From positions 205,391 to 269,390 of the forward strand of contig JAAGOF010000323.1 in assembly GCA_010645155.1 (NCBI GenBank): a stretch of 64,000 nucleotides of DNA. The letters run 5' to 3'. A program made the position numbers and the translations under genes. A model generated the notes under the pieces. It saw nothing but the letters and a program-made list of their open reading frames with translations, searched no databases and was not told the origin of the DNA. This stretch comes from Tigriopus japonicus (Eukaryota > Arthropoda > Copepoda > Harpacticoida > Harpacticidae). Below are positions 11,849-24,200 of this stretch, in pieces (the first letter of the stretch is position 1; each line of letters opens with the position of its first letter).

Positions 11849-12603
11849 GAGGGCTGCATATTTCAAGAAAATGCATTTTATTTCACTATTTCTGATTTTT
11901 GCATTTTTTCAGTTTTTATCAAAATTTGGTGCATTTTTTCTGGCATTTTTCTCTTTTATTTGCTTTTTTGGCCTTGTAAAAAATTGGGAATATTTCCGAA
12001 ATTCTGAAAGAACATTAATATTTTCTTGCCTTTGACATTTTTCTTCAAATTTAACAACTTTTCTTCCCTTTTTCCTTTGGGATGTTTGGCTGAAATTGTT
12101 TTTCAGTTGAGGTTTTCATGATCAATAACATCTATTTACTCCTCAAGTGCAATTCCTTGATTGGATGCAAGATACGGTACATTCCAAGGAAGGAAGAGAA
12201 GGATTTTTTGAGCACCATATTGGAAAACTTACAGCTTGAAAGGTTTAATATTTCTCTTTGACATTTGTATTTGAAGAATTGCAAATAGCTTTTCAGTTAA
12301 AGCATGAAAATGTGAGTACAAATCTGATTCAACTGCAATTCTTTACCAAAGATTTACTAGACTAACAACAAATTTTGTATCCAACTATTTTTTAGTTTGA
12401 TATTTTTTTTAAATGAAAAACCAAGAGCTATGATTGTTCATAAAAGTCTTAATGGCCCTTAATTTTGATGTGTTCAACCACTGATATTTAATTAAGTCAA
12501 ATTGTTCCTCAAATGGGCGCTCTTTTTGCATTTTGTTTTGCACTTTTGTGGCATTTCATATCCTTTTTTTGGCGTTTTTATTTACATTATTTGTGCAGCC
12601 CTA
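11849..12603. mobile_element. Probable hAT-like MITE (AGGGCTGCA ends)
   Basis: The left end is GAGGGCTGCATATTTC and the right end ATTTGTGCAGCCCTA. Flanks GTCATCAC (11841-11848) and TTCATCGC (12604-12611) agree at 6 of 8 positions. The interior carries repeated TTTTGCATTTTTT motifs, as do other hAT-like elements here. An older copy than the others, with no transposase. Confidence 0.55.
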
Positions 12604-12667
12604 TTCATCGCACAGGGCAATCCAATAGATGTGAATATCATATTGCATTTAGTGAACTTGATTGCTC

Positions 12668-12702
12668 ATTTTTAATACCGCTCCAAGGAATGTGATTCTC
12701 AC
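12668..12702 (-). mobile_element. LINE/SINE 3' tail scrap
   Basis: TTTTTAATACCGCTCCAAGG followed by AATGTGATTCTC matches the terminal tail of the LINE at 1-60 (same orientation). Only the last few tens of bases are recognisable. Confidence 0.5.
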
Positions 12703-12703
12703 A

Positions 12704-15700
12704 TACTTACATTAGAAAGTGTACAGAAAGTAATATTATACACTTAACATATATTCGCCCTCCAAAGACTTTGTTTTCTGAAACAGGACATTATGGTTTC
12801 GGTTTCAGTTTCATCTACCTTGACTCAAATACAATAAGCGTCAGAAATATAGTAAGTGCATCTTTTCAGCTTTCTTTCAAGTCGTGTTTAAAACATGTCA
12901 TATTGGCTGTGGCATGAAGCCCAGTGCAAGTTCACAATTCCATCCCTTCTCCGTCAAAGTTGAGTCAAAAAAGACTTTCAGTTTCTATTGTAAATCCCGT
13001 CTTTGTCTCATTGTTTCCGCTTTCGTAACTTTCAATCAAGCTAAATTGATAGCTGCATTGATAAAAGCTCTATCTAATGATTTATCTGAGAGTGGTGTTG
13101 TTCCACGAAAACAACAGAAATATTAAAGCTGTCTCATTTACAATATCTGTTCCTCATATCATTAATTTAAATTACATAATGCCAATGTTTTTTTCTTGCT
13201 GAAGGAAGTTTAAAATACTCTCAATGGTGATGAATTATTTGCTTCTTTTTATATTGTTTGTACAGTACGTTGTGCATGATTCAACGTTACAAAGATGTCA
13301 CTTTATATATATCAATTTTGATCTTGTATTCTTTCAGTCGAGCATAACGTTTGAAGGTCATAGAACTATAATGAAAACGAAATTATTACCTTTAACATTA
13401 CTAACATAACATATACTTGCAGATTCTTTGTTAATTGAACTTCTCGGTTAACAAAAAATAAACAAAATGAAGTGATACCTCTAAATTTAGTCATTCACTT
13501 TTTGGTTGGTGGTTGAAAATAACCAGACACTCCCCTAAGTTGCCGTTTTTGGTTCGTAAAGTCGCTTTCATTACCTGCTAATAACATGTTATTTGGTAAA
13601 CAATATCCCTTTCTTAAAATCTAGCTTTTTAGTTTAATTCAGTCTTCAGATACTCAAAAATGTCACTTAGTAATTGAAAAAGGTTCAATTCAATTTAAGG
13701 TTCACATGTAAGAAGCTATGAGCTCTAGAGCAAAGCCTCTTGTTCTTTTGTTTCCTCTTGACTTTCTGAATCTTTAATGAATATGTGAAGTTATTTTTGT
13801 AGCCTTGCAGCAAAGGATCTAGGATTCAATACTGAAGAAAAGGTAGAAAAGAAACTCTCCTTTAGATATCTTTTTCTCCATCATTTTACTTGATACCTTG
13901 AAAGGTACACAAGCAAGAGTATTATTTAAAACACAAAACACAAACACAATTTTTTCGTTGTACAACGAAAAATCGTTGTATAACGAAATACTTCTCACGT
14001 GGTCAGATTTGAAGCATTGAATTTTTTTAATGTTTCCTACGTGCAACATGTCTTGCTCAAAACGTACACATGTACTTGTACGTCAAGTACAGGATTTTCA
14101 CATTTGTACCATAGGCTTGTCCAAACGTGAAATATTTCATCAGATGATTTGGCAAATATTTGTTGAAATGTTTGAAGTGTTTTTTGAACTTGGTAATTGT
14201 GTGATTCACAATATGAAATATCTCAATAAATATTTGTCAAATTATTTCATGAATTATTTGACGGCTTGACCAGGCATGCCCTTGACCAGGCTTATTTGTT
14301 TAATATTTTCGGCCACTTGAATTGGTTTGTTAGATATATGGCCATGAACATGTTTATAAACATGCCCATGGCCACAGCCCATGGCCACAAATGATGTAAA
14401 AATACTTGCAAAAAGTTCGTTTCTTTCCCCTATAAGCCTAGATTTATGTGTATTTTAATTATTTTGAAGTATTCAATTTTTCGGGTTTATTGTCCGAAAA
14501 TTAAGTATTATTTTCCGTTTTTTGCCGCATTTTTTTTTCGAAGAAACTCAAAACCTCAAAAATCATTCAACTTCTCACGCTCTATTCTAGAAGATTGTTC
14601 TAGCTTTGAGTGCACATTTTATAGTCTAAAAGTGTCTGAATTGCTTAGATGAGGGGATCAAAAATTCAACTAACACCTTTAATTTCCACTTATTTTTACC
14701 AACAAGTCGCTTTGGCATCTTGTTTTGTCACAGAGTAATGCTAAAAACAAGGAGACGCTTATTAGGTACCACCCTGTTGAGAGGGGCGATTCTGGTTTTT
14801 TAAATATCTCTAGTTAGGGTGCATCGCCAGGTAGCTTTATGGACCCTCCAGACAAATCTCACGTATTCCCTCCGAAATGCCGCATTCGACAAGGAAAGAA
14901 TGCTTTAGAGTTGTGCACAATTTTTAGTTCATTGCTACACGTAACACTGTAATCCTATCTCATTTACCACTCCAGACAACCCAGGGACTCAAATTACGAC
15001 TAGACTTTTATGTCGCCAAAATCCCATTAGGGTGTCTGAAATGGCAATGCCCTTCATTTTTCAAAAGAGCGTTAGAATTATTCCAAGGGCATCCATGTTC
15101 CACAACCAAGATAAAAGGAAACGATGTTCCATTTCAAAGTCGCAAGATTGAAGTGTAATGCAACTTAAAGAGCTTCAGAATTCCTTCTGAATCGGAAAAT
15201 TGTTTGTCAGTTTTTTTAGGAAGACGAAAACACTACGTGTACAGGGAGGTCACAAATTAGAGACCCATACCAAATCAAGAATCATTCGTGCCATATTACG
15301 TTTGTGATTGAATTGTACTAATACCAATTGAAGAAAACAGTTTTATGTATACCCAAATTATTTTTCAAATTGATTGACTCGTTATAAAACTGATTTTGTT
15401 TTCAAGAACGACTCCCCACACAAGGTACGCACTACGCACGCTCTATTCTCACAAAAAACATCCTTACTTTGAGCGCCCATTAGAAGGACAAATATTGCCG
15501 TAATTAATTAGATGACGAAAGCAAAGTGTTAGGTGTAAACTTGTACTTTTTAAGCTATATTAACCTCAAGTTAACGTCATCGTCTCCTTTTGTAACAATT
15601 TTGCCAATTAAGTTTTAGGGATCCTAATTTCAAACAACCCTGTAGGTGCAGTACACAATGAAAAATGACACTTGTCCTTGGATAAAGCCGATAAAAAGTC

Positions 15701-16932
15701 TCCATAGCAAATTTCCAATCTGAGGGGAAAGACCTCCTTTTTTCAAGGATCCTCAATTTCAAGACCAAACTACTCGAGAACATTTGCTTGAATGTCTCTC
15801 TTTTGGGATGGGCTTTGTGACATTAACTAGAAAATGATCTCTTTTGCTTTCCCTGAAGGCCCCATGTTCCTTATCTATTGCGTTCCACCGCGAAATTGAA
15901 GCAGCTTAAAAACGGTCATATCATGATCATGACAATATTGTCGTGGTGAAATAATTGTCCATCAATGAGAGAGAGAGAGTCTTGGCAACAAGCTCGAATG
16001 TATAAAAAACCAATGATGGTTTGATGAGAGTCTTGTCGATGGCCATTAAGAGCCTGACCATTAGTCTTAGATAAATGATTGCCACCGAAGAAGAATGACT
16101 TTTGCTCTGGAGACGAACAGAGGGGCGGACTTGTCAGACTAATGAATGACATCCAAATAGCAGTCCCTCCCACGATCAAACATGAAAACCGGAAGTTCAT
16201 TCATCTTCTGGGTCATAATCGCCGTTTACTTGTATTCTCACAGACAAACATGGAGCATCTTGTGAAAGCAGTCTCATTGAACAACGATATCAATTCCACA
16301 ATCAGCTGATTTTTGCAAGTAACTCACCCTAAAATTTGAGTTTGAAAATGTTTGTGAAGAAGATCTTGCCCTTGGAACCCAATGTACTTTTGTAAGGCAA
16401 GATAAGAAACGCCTCTAGATCTCCTTATCCCTCATTTTCCATCTTTCTTCTCTTTATCTGTAAAAGTTTCCTTCACAAGAACTGTTCCATACATTGCGCA
16501 GTCGAATAAAGCAACTTTGATGTTGGGGTCGCTCCAAGTAATTTTAGATTTTCACGCTTGTCTCTTTCTTCAATTTGGGCTCATTTAGCACCTGCTTCTG
16601 ATTTCTAAGTTAAGATTTTCAAGAACCTCTCAAAACTAGACTGACATTTCGCCAACAAGAATTGTCAGTTTTTGTCCCAATCAAGTCAATACATTTTTCT
16701 TCGTAAGAGTCAGGGGTGGTTTAATTTTCAGCTCAATTGAACTTAGCTGTCAAATCTGTTGCCTTCTCAAAAAGTTCAATACGTCAGAGAACAATCCATC
16801 TTCGCGTAAAAAGGATCGCCAATAAAAAAGAAGAATTCTCATTCATTCATACCTCAACTCATACCATTTTGTTTTCATTTTTGAGAGAGAAATTTTGAGC
16901 AACTTGGCATCTGGCATCGCAAAATATGTTTA
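12704..16932. other. Gene-free stretch with a strong hairpin
   Basis: No protein or RNA gene is recognised. A near-perfect hairpin sits at 14338-14373 (GGCCATG, then ACATGTTTATAAACATG, then CATGGCC). CGTTGTACAACGAAA-type inverted units occur at 13958-13990. Small open frames here have no support. Confidence 0.45.
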
Positions 16933-17332
16933 CCGGGTGTTTCAAAAGAAACGGAACACCTTATTATTTGCCTCTAACTCGTGATTGAAACCATATATGA
17001 ACCTCATGTTCATTGGATATGATTTGCCAAACACTTGGCTTGAAGAGTCAGTATAAGCAATTTTCCCTAAGTTCAATATTTAAGCGACGACGATTTTTCC
17101 CGTGAAGGGTCATTTCTGAAAACAGCGTTCGTGACTCCGACTTTTTTCTCCCTTCAATTGAAAAATTCAATTGGCTCCAATCGAAAATCAGGCGACATGA
17201 AGGGAATAAAACCATATTTATTTTTAGAATTACTATGTGCCTCATCTTTTTCAGCTTCATATTTTTTTGTGAGATTAAACATTTCCGAGTTACGGACATA
17301 GTTTCCTGTTCCGTTTATTAAGAATCACCCGG
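16933..17332. mobile_element. TA-flanked MITE (Tc1/mariner-like)
   Basis: A 400-bp element with inverted ends: CCGGGTGTTTC and AAACGGAACA on the left, TGTTCCGTTT and GAATCACCCGG on the right. It is bounded on each side by TA (16931-16932 and 17333-17334), the target duplication of Tc1/mariner elements. It has no coding capacity; the 83-codon minus frame inside it is incidental. Confidence 0.75.
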
Positions 17333-18858
17333 TAAGGTATTAGGAGAAGGTGCATACTTCAAGTATACTTCATCCATTGACTCTCAGCCCTTTTCTGATC
17401 TTTTTCAGTGTACTTCTTTCAGCCTTGAGATTCTACTGTAATGCTGAATAAAAATATGCTAAAATTTGTTATTTGTTTAAACTAAACAAAAGGCCTTAAC
17501 GAACATAAGATAAACGAAAAGCCAAATTTGAAAGCATACTTGTAGCTTGCTTTGTCAGAGACAGAACACACAGGTTAAAAAATCGTATGGTTAGAGGACA
17601 TAGATTGAATAGTCTTGTGGCAATTGCTTGATTTTACTGATTTATATGACATTTTGAGCACTTGGTAGGCCATTCTATTCTACATATATCCGGCAACTTC
17701 ATTGCGGAAGTCTAAGGTTAAGGAAAGGGCAAACCTTTCGATTACAAACTTTTGCCTAGAATTGAGGCATATTTTTGCCCAAATTTGACATTTTACGCCA
17801 AAAGGTGACAATTTTAGCCCTTAAGATAGCAACTTTGTAGGCAACTTTCGTCGAATTGAGTGCAACATTTACCAAAGAATATTGCATCTTTAGGGCTAAA
17901 AAACAGGAACTTTATCCTAGCCTAAATAGAAACATTGACAGTTTTCCTTCACATCAAATACTGTGTACAATTTCTTGAGATATACTCAGCATCTTAATTG
18001 TCTTTTTTTTCGAGGACATACACAGTTTTGGCTGGCTTTGACGGATTTAAATGAGGCTTTTTCAATTTAAGGACTTGGACTCGAGTCTTTCGAGTCCCTT
18101 TGGTAAACATTTGTTCCCAAAATGTCTCGCCAATCTTTCACAATTTGTGGAAATGAGTTTCAAACCTCTCCATCTCACGCTTCAAGGCTCTAACTCTGTC
18201 TAAGAGCTTTTTGAATAACTACCTAAAACATGACCAGGAAATTAATTTTTTGATGATTGAATGTTTTGCCCCTTGTTGCGACTCATGACAAACGTTGATA
18301 TATATCTTAAGTGTGATGTTTAGCATGTGCCAAAATGTCCTTCAGTTTACTTCAAGCAAACTTTTCTTAGTCTGTCTGGCTATTTATCCTTAACTCAAGG
18401 TTTGATCAACGAAAATATCCCCTAATGTCTAAACTTTAGAAATTGGCCATTGCGCCTAGTTTCCAGAGATTCCAAGATTTTTGGCTGGAGAATACTAGAA
18501 GGAAAATTGTTGAAGATAGAAGGGTCCTTAATTTGGCTTAAGCCGGGGACTCTCGCCTTGCTTTAAAGGACACACATTATTCAACATGATAGACCCATTG
18601 GACTCTTTAATCTCCGAAAAGGCTGTAAAGTAGGCGATCTTTCTTCCTTCTTCCCCATGATACGAAAGTATGATCCAGCTTATCGAAAGAATTTCTAAAT
18701 CAGAAACTCGAAGCAGTCAAAAAACCCTTGGCAGAAAATAAGCTTGCATAGCTTTTCCTCAAAAGAAGATGGAACCAAGATCAAACAGGAAACAGTGGAC
18801 AACTGTCTCAGTTCTGCTAGCCTATTATCAAAATTTACCCATTTCATTTCAATCTTAC

Positions 18859-19436
18859 CTGGAGGTATCCTGAGTAGTTTGAACGGTGGATGATTTGAAG
18901 TCCATAATCGAATTCGACAAGAAGAAAATGGACACCCCAATGGAACCCAACACCACGCCCATCCATCCAAATCGTAGTAGCTTCCGAGAAGGCTGAGATT
19001 GGCCCAGAAATTTCCACCCATGGAGGCTGGTAGTTTCGCAGAAATGGTCAAAGGTCGAAAGGTTCCACCTGGATTCAGGTGAGTTCCCTGGGGTTCTCGA
19101 TAAGGACACCTCCGACCTTTTCATTCGACCCAAATTGTCTTCACTAAACTTCACTGATGCGCCTTTGGCCGGATTCACTTGGACACGTGGGATGAACCCG
19201 GTTTGAGTTCCTTGATCCATGGCAATCGTGGCCAAAGCGTCTCGTTCGGATTCGTCCATGTCGTCATCGATTAATGGCAAGTCATGCCACATTTTGGGCA
19301 CACCATTACACAAACAGGGCTCATTGTTCTCCCGAAATTGGCTCATTCGGACCGTGTCTCCTGGAACAATATGTTGAGAGGCATTGAGAGTGTGGATACA
19401 AGCATTTTGAGGTCTTTGATGGTTCCACATATTCAT
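18859..19436 (-). CDS. DEG/ENaC (pickpocket-type) sodium channel, N-terminal exon
   Basis: From the first ATG of the frame (19436) the exon encodes 192 residues plus two bases. It ends at a consensus donor (CTCCAG|gtaaga, intron phase 2). Residues about 1-145 form a cytoplasmic N-terminus. Next come the family His-Gly gating motif in SLHGWKFLG, a basic stretch, and a first transmembrane helix, RFGWMGVVLGSIGVSIFFLS, followed by NSIMDF. DEG/ENaC channels are amiloride-sensitive trimers with two membrane segments per subunit. The Cys-rich extracellular domain and second membrane helix were not found at lower coordinates, so they lie beyond the left edge, in exons I missed, or are lost. The subfamily cannot be assigned. 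Confidence 0.7.
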
Positions 19437-20487
19437 CGGAGAGGAACAAGAGAGATGTAAGAGTCTGGTAAGATTGTCGAAAGCACCAACAATCAAAAGA
19501 GAAAGGACCCTATAAACCAATATTACCTCGAACGAAAGGACCCTTCAACCTTGGGCATTTTCATTTTCCCCGCTTTTTAGGTGGTATTGGTGCTCATCAA
19601 ACGATTCATGGGCACCATTCAAAGGAAGTGAGAAAAGCGAGATTTTTACATTTTCCAGCCTTCAATGGCTCCTAAAAAAACTCATCTGAAGACTGTTCCG
19701 AACGAATCAAATAGTTTCTCTTGCCAGGCCAAAAAAGAATAGAAGTGGAACTTTTTGGGATTAACGATTGGACTTGGAACAATGGAATCTGAGGGTGAAT
19801 AGTGGGATGATGGAATTGAAGCCACACTGAAACGTCAGCTTCAAGTTCTAACTGATTGAATGATGACTAGAAACTCGAGATCAAATTTTTGTACTTTCAA
19901 AAGTCACGTGGCAATCGATTTTGATTTTACTCTGCATACTTAATATTCATATCGTATCGAAAGCCAAAAATCATGTACTTATAATTTCAAAAAGCTCAAA
20001 TTTGGCAATGCAGCAATGAAACATTCGATATTTTTATTTTTTGAATAGGTTGATAATTTTTACCCACACGCTTTTCTGGGTCGTGTTCTTGGTTCTTCAC
20101 TTATGGTTGCTCATTTGGTCCTTTTTAGGAACTATACAGATAGATTTAGCTAAAGCTTGTAAAAAAGCCGAATGCAGGTTAAGATTTTTTTTCCAAAAAT
20201 GATTGAAAAGGATCTTACCAATTCTAATCCATGAGCTATTAAGTCAACTTTTCCCTCATAAGTTACATCAGGTTGCTTGTTCATCGAAATATATACTTTT
20301 AACACAGAAAGAGACAACCATGATGACCTTGATAAACTGCCAAAGGTCTCAACGGGGATACAAACGACTATTTTTTTCAAATTTCGGTATAAGTTGAATT
20401 TGTAGGCCTATCTAGACTGCAACTTAAACCTGAAGTTGGTCCATTCGCATTTTGTCGCAAATGTGCCATATAGGACATAACAGGGAC

Positions 20488-21263
20488 CAGGGATGGGGAA
20501 TAATTGTAATTTCAATTACAATTACATGTAATTGTAATTGAAATTAATTACAGTTTTGAGCCAAGTAATTGTAATTGTAATTACTTACATTTTTGGCCAT
20601 GTAATTGACAAATTTTCAATAACAAATTACCTATTACTTTTCAAAATCTTTCTTCCTTAAATTAACCATAAAACCAATTTATCAGTTTTTACTTGCAAAT
20701 CAATTATTTTGTCACCAATTTGCAAACATTGTGATGCCACGAACAGGTAGCTTTTATTACAATGCACACCCAAGCTTTGATGTTAAAATACTTTTAAACG
20801 ACAAGAGCTTTGGACCATGATATTTGTGTCAGGATTTAGGGCTTTTCACAACCAAGGGCAGACAAATGAGGTGCAAAAATAAAGTTTGAAAACATCGTCA
20901 TACAAAGTTCGTGCTTTCTGAAAAAGAAAAATATGCCTTGTAATTGATGGTATAAAATTTTTCATATTTAAGCCCGTTCATAAGGTTTTGTTTTTTTTAA
21001 ATCACTCTTTCATATTAACCTTTCAGACATTATAAGGTGCCACTTGGTGCATCCCTAATTAGAAATGGCAGATCTGTTTATTTTTCATCGTTTTGGAAAG
21101 GCAAAAGGGTGAAAGAGACGGAAGATTTGTGATTGACGTATAATTGAAATGTAATGTCATGTAATTGACATGTAATTGTAATAATTGTAATTGAAAATCA
21201 ATTGCTTTTTCGGATGATGTAATTGCAATGAATTACATTTTTCAAGCAATTGACCCAACTCTG
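20488..21263. mobile_element. hAT-like MITE (CAGGGATGGG ends), copy 1
   Basis: A 776-bp element starting CAGGGATGGGGAATAATTG and ending CAATTGACCCAACTCTG. Flanks ACAGGGAC (20480-20487) and ACAAGGAC (21264-21271) match at 7 of 8. The subterminal regions are rich in TGTAATTG units (repeated AATTACA). It is the same family as 31578-32181 and has no transposase. Confidence 0.8.
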
Positions 21264-24200
21264 ACAAGGACCAACCATTGTTTAATTGGCTTTCCAGAAT
21301 TTGAAGCAAATTTTCTAAATCGATTCTCACATTTGCTGTTTTGAAACTATTTTGAGGAAAAAAAGGAAAAAAACGTTGATTTTTTTTAAAAAGTATTTTG
21401 CTTAAATTTCGTGCGATTAAAGACTCATAAACAGAACATAAATTTATAAGATAGCTCTAATAACTCTATGATCGCATGTCTCACATGTTTTACGCCAAAC
21501 CAACTCTTTTAAGTGCACTATCTTGAATATCTTGAGTGGAAAACTCTCAAATAGACTTTCTTCAAACGAGTTTCAAAACTTTTGGTCCATAAAAACTTGC
21601 AGTCCAAGAAAAATGAAATAACAAGGCTACAGGTGCCAGTAGACTAGTCCAATAAATTTGAGTTATGCCCGGCACATTGGCAATTTCAAAGCTCCCATAA
21701 GGTCAAGTTTCTTCAAGAAATGGTCCTTATTTTCTCGGGCATATCCAACTACATTTTCTTTCAGGCTATGACCATACTCCAGTCTCAACTTTTATCAACT
21801 CGATTCTAGAAGGCCCAAAGGCTGTGCTAATGGCCGAGCAGAAAAAAGGTTAATCGAAAATGTTTGTCAAGAACCTTGAAGAATTTCCAATGAGGGCCAT
21901 GGGACAACCTTGGATCAATGTCTCTCGTAGAGTTATTTCAGGCTCATTCCTGATCTCAATCCTAAAATAGTGCTGAGAGTTGCTTCGTGCAATTTGGAAT
22001 GCAAGGATCGTGCTCAACTGCAGTTCGTCTAAATCCAGTGGAAATCCAGGGTCTATTAGGAAATTGCAGTCTGAGAGTCGCTCAGACGACATTTCAACGT
22101 GCATTCTGATCCCTTGGGATAACCTTTGACTAGACTATGGCGATGCAGGCCATAAATCTTTGTGACTTGGACAAACTTTCGTCGCCTTGGCGTGAACCAT
22201 GAGATCGTGCCTCAAAGGAATGCCTTTTTTTCGACTTTAGGGTCTTTTTCTTAAGCAAGTTGGCATGTCGAAAAGTTTTAACAAGTGGATTAGGATGTGG
22301 CGGGAGGCATTGAGAACGAAAATGTTTCTTGTCACCGCTTAAAAAGTGCCCTTTTCAGACGATCCAATTACGAAATTAAGTTTAAGTCGGACACGGCGAG
22401 CATCTATATTCTAGAACTTTTAGTATGTTTTTGGCGAGTCGGCTTAAGGCAACGTGAAAAAAAGAGACTTTTCACGGGAATATTTATATAAGAAAAGAGA
22501 TCAAGGGAACCAATACGTTCCAATGCAGTCTGCCCCAAAACGAGATACTCTATGTAAAGTTGTGTACTGGCAAACATCATCAGTTGGTGAAATGCTCACT
22601 GTTCACTGAGGAAATGAAATGCATATGGGAAAAAACTTCATAGTAGTGATGAACGCTCTAAGGGTACGGTTTAAAGGCCGAAAAACGGAAACACTTATGT
22701 TTAACAGAGACCGTCGTTGGTTCTCCTTGTACTTTTGGTAATATCAAATCAATACAGAAATTAATAATTATTGAACAAGAATTTCAGTAAAAAGAAATAT
22801 ATTTACAATAAGTCAAGCTTGCTATGTAAGCTCGTTGGGAATGATGTCAAATCAAAGTTATAACGACCGGAGAAATCTTATATCTTTTTGGGTGGCCATT
22901 GCATGACTTTTCGGACCGAATTATGTTTTTGGCAAGATGGGTTATTTACCAATATATTTAAAAGGATTTAAGGTCTTCCTCTTACCCGATTTAATCAAGA
23001 TATCATTTAATACCGCAAAAGCAGAGGGAAAATCTGGGCTTCTGCGGTCTAAAAAAACAAAAAACGTTGTGAATGTTGGGTCAATCCAACGCTTTTTCGT
23101 GGGAGGCTTACATCAAATCCCAGCTTTGGTCGTAATTCCAGTCCATCCAACAGATCAAGTTTACTCGAAAGCTTATTACAAGCCTTCTCAACTCATTTCA
23201 TTCAAACTTGCTTGTGTATGTATCAAGAAATGATGCCATTCAATTCAGACGTGTTTGTTGCATAAACAAAAGAGAAACGTGGGAAAATATCCCAGAAAAT
23301 CGTTTATCTGGGTCCCAATCCAGAAACAAAATTGGAAAAGACAACCATGACCCGAACGTGTTTTTCTTGAAGACACGTGTTTTCGAAACCAGATTCTTTT
23401 CTCGACAAGCTTATGGCCAATGTGGGCTCGGGGCTAAATCGTGCATGCCACCAAACAGAAAGATGGTATCAGGAAAGAGTGACCGTTTTTCATGGGTCGA
23501 ATGTGTACCAAAATACATGACCATTTACTATGGATAATGGTCTAATTATGCAAAAAGTTGGCATACTGCAACAATAGCAGACGTAAACTAAGAACAGATG
23601 GGTGGTGCAATGAGACATGAGCAAAGGTTGCTCAAGTGAGCGTTTTAAAGTATAGCATTTGCGATAAAACAGGGCCATTGGCTGTACTGAGTTGCCTGTC
23701 ACATTTTGACAAATCCAAGTCATCATTTTGCATGTATATTTCACGTTAAGATAAATTGCCTGGAGTTGGGTCAATACTATGCAAATTCAACTTTCAGGGT
23801 GTTGAATAAAAAGCACTTCAGCAAGCCTTGTCTTTTTGCAAAATGAAACCAAACAGTGACCAAAAACTGCTTTTAAGATGCATATTTGTTCAGTGGGTTC
23901 CTTAAAATTATATCAACATTCAAAAATGTTTCCTCAAAAGAGAAATAAATAGTTTTATTGTTCTTTTCTAGGAATGTATGATTTTTAGGTATCTCATTTT
24001 CTACTTGATAGACTGGACATATTATCAACCAGGATGCAAGCAGAGGTATCTGAATGTAAAATAGCAATCATTTCTAGGAACCTAGACTTATTGAATACAA
24101 GCTAAAATTTAAATGTCTTGGATTTGCCTATATGGGCCGAGCAAGTCATCACAGCCAACGGCCCTGTTTGACCGGTAGCGGTATGATTTAAAACCCTCAC

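Noticed and set aside
22937..23537. Two overlapping plus-strand frames (98 and 109 codons)
   Set aside because: No recognised domain, no convincing splice sites, no codon pattern distinguishing them from chance.
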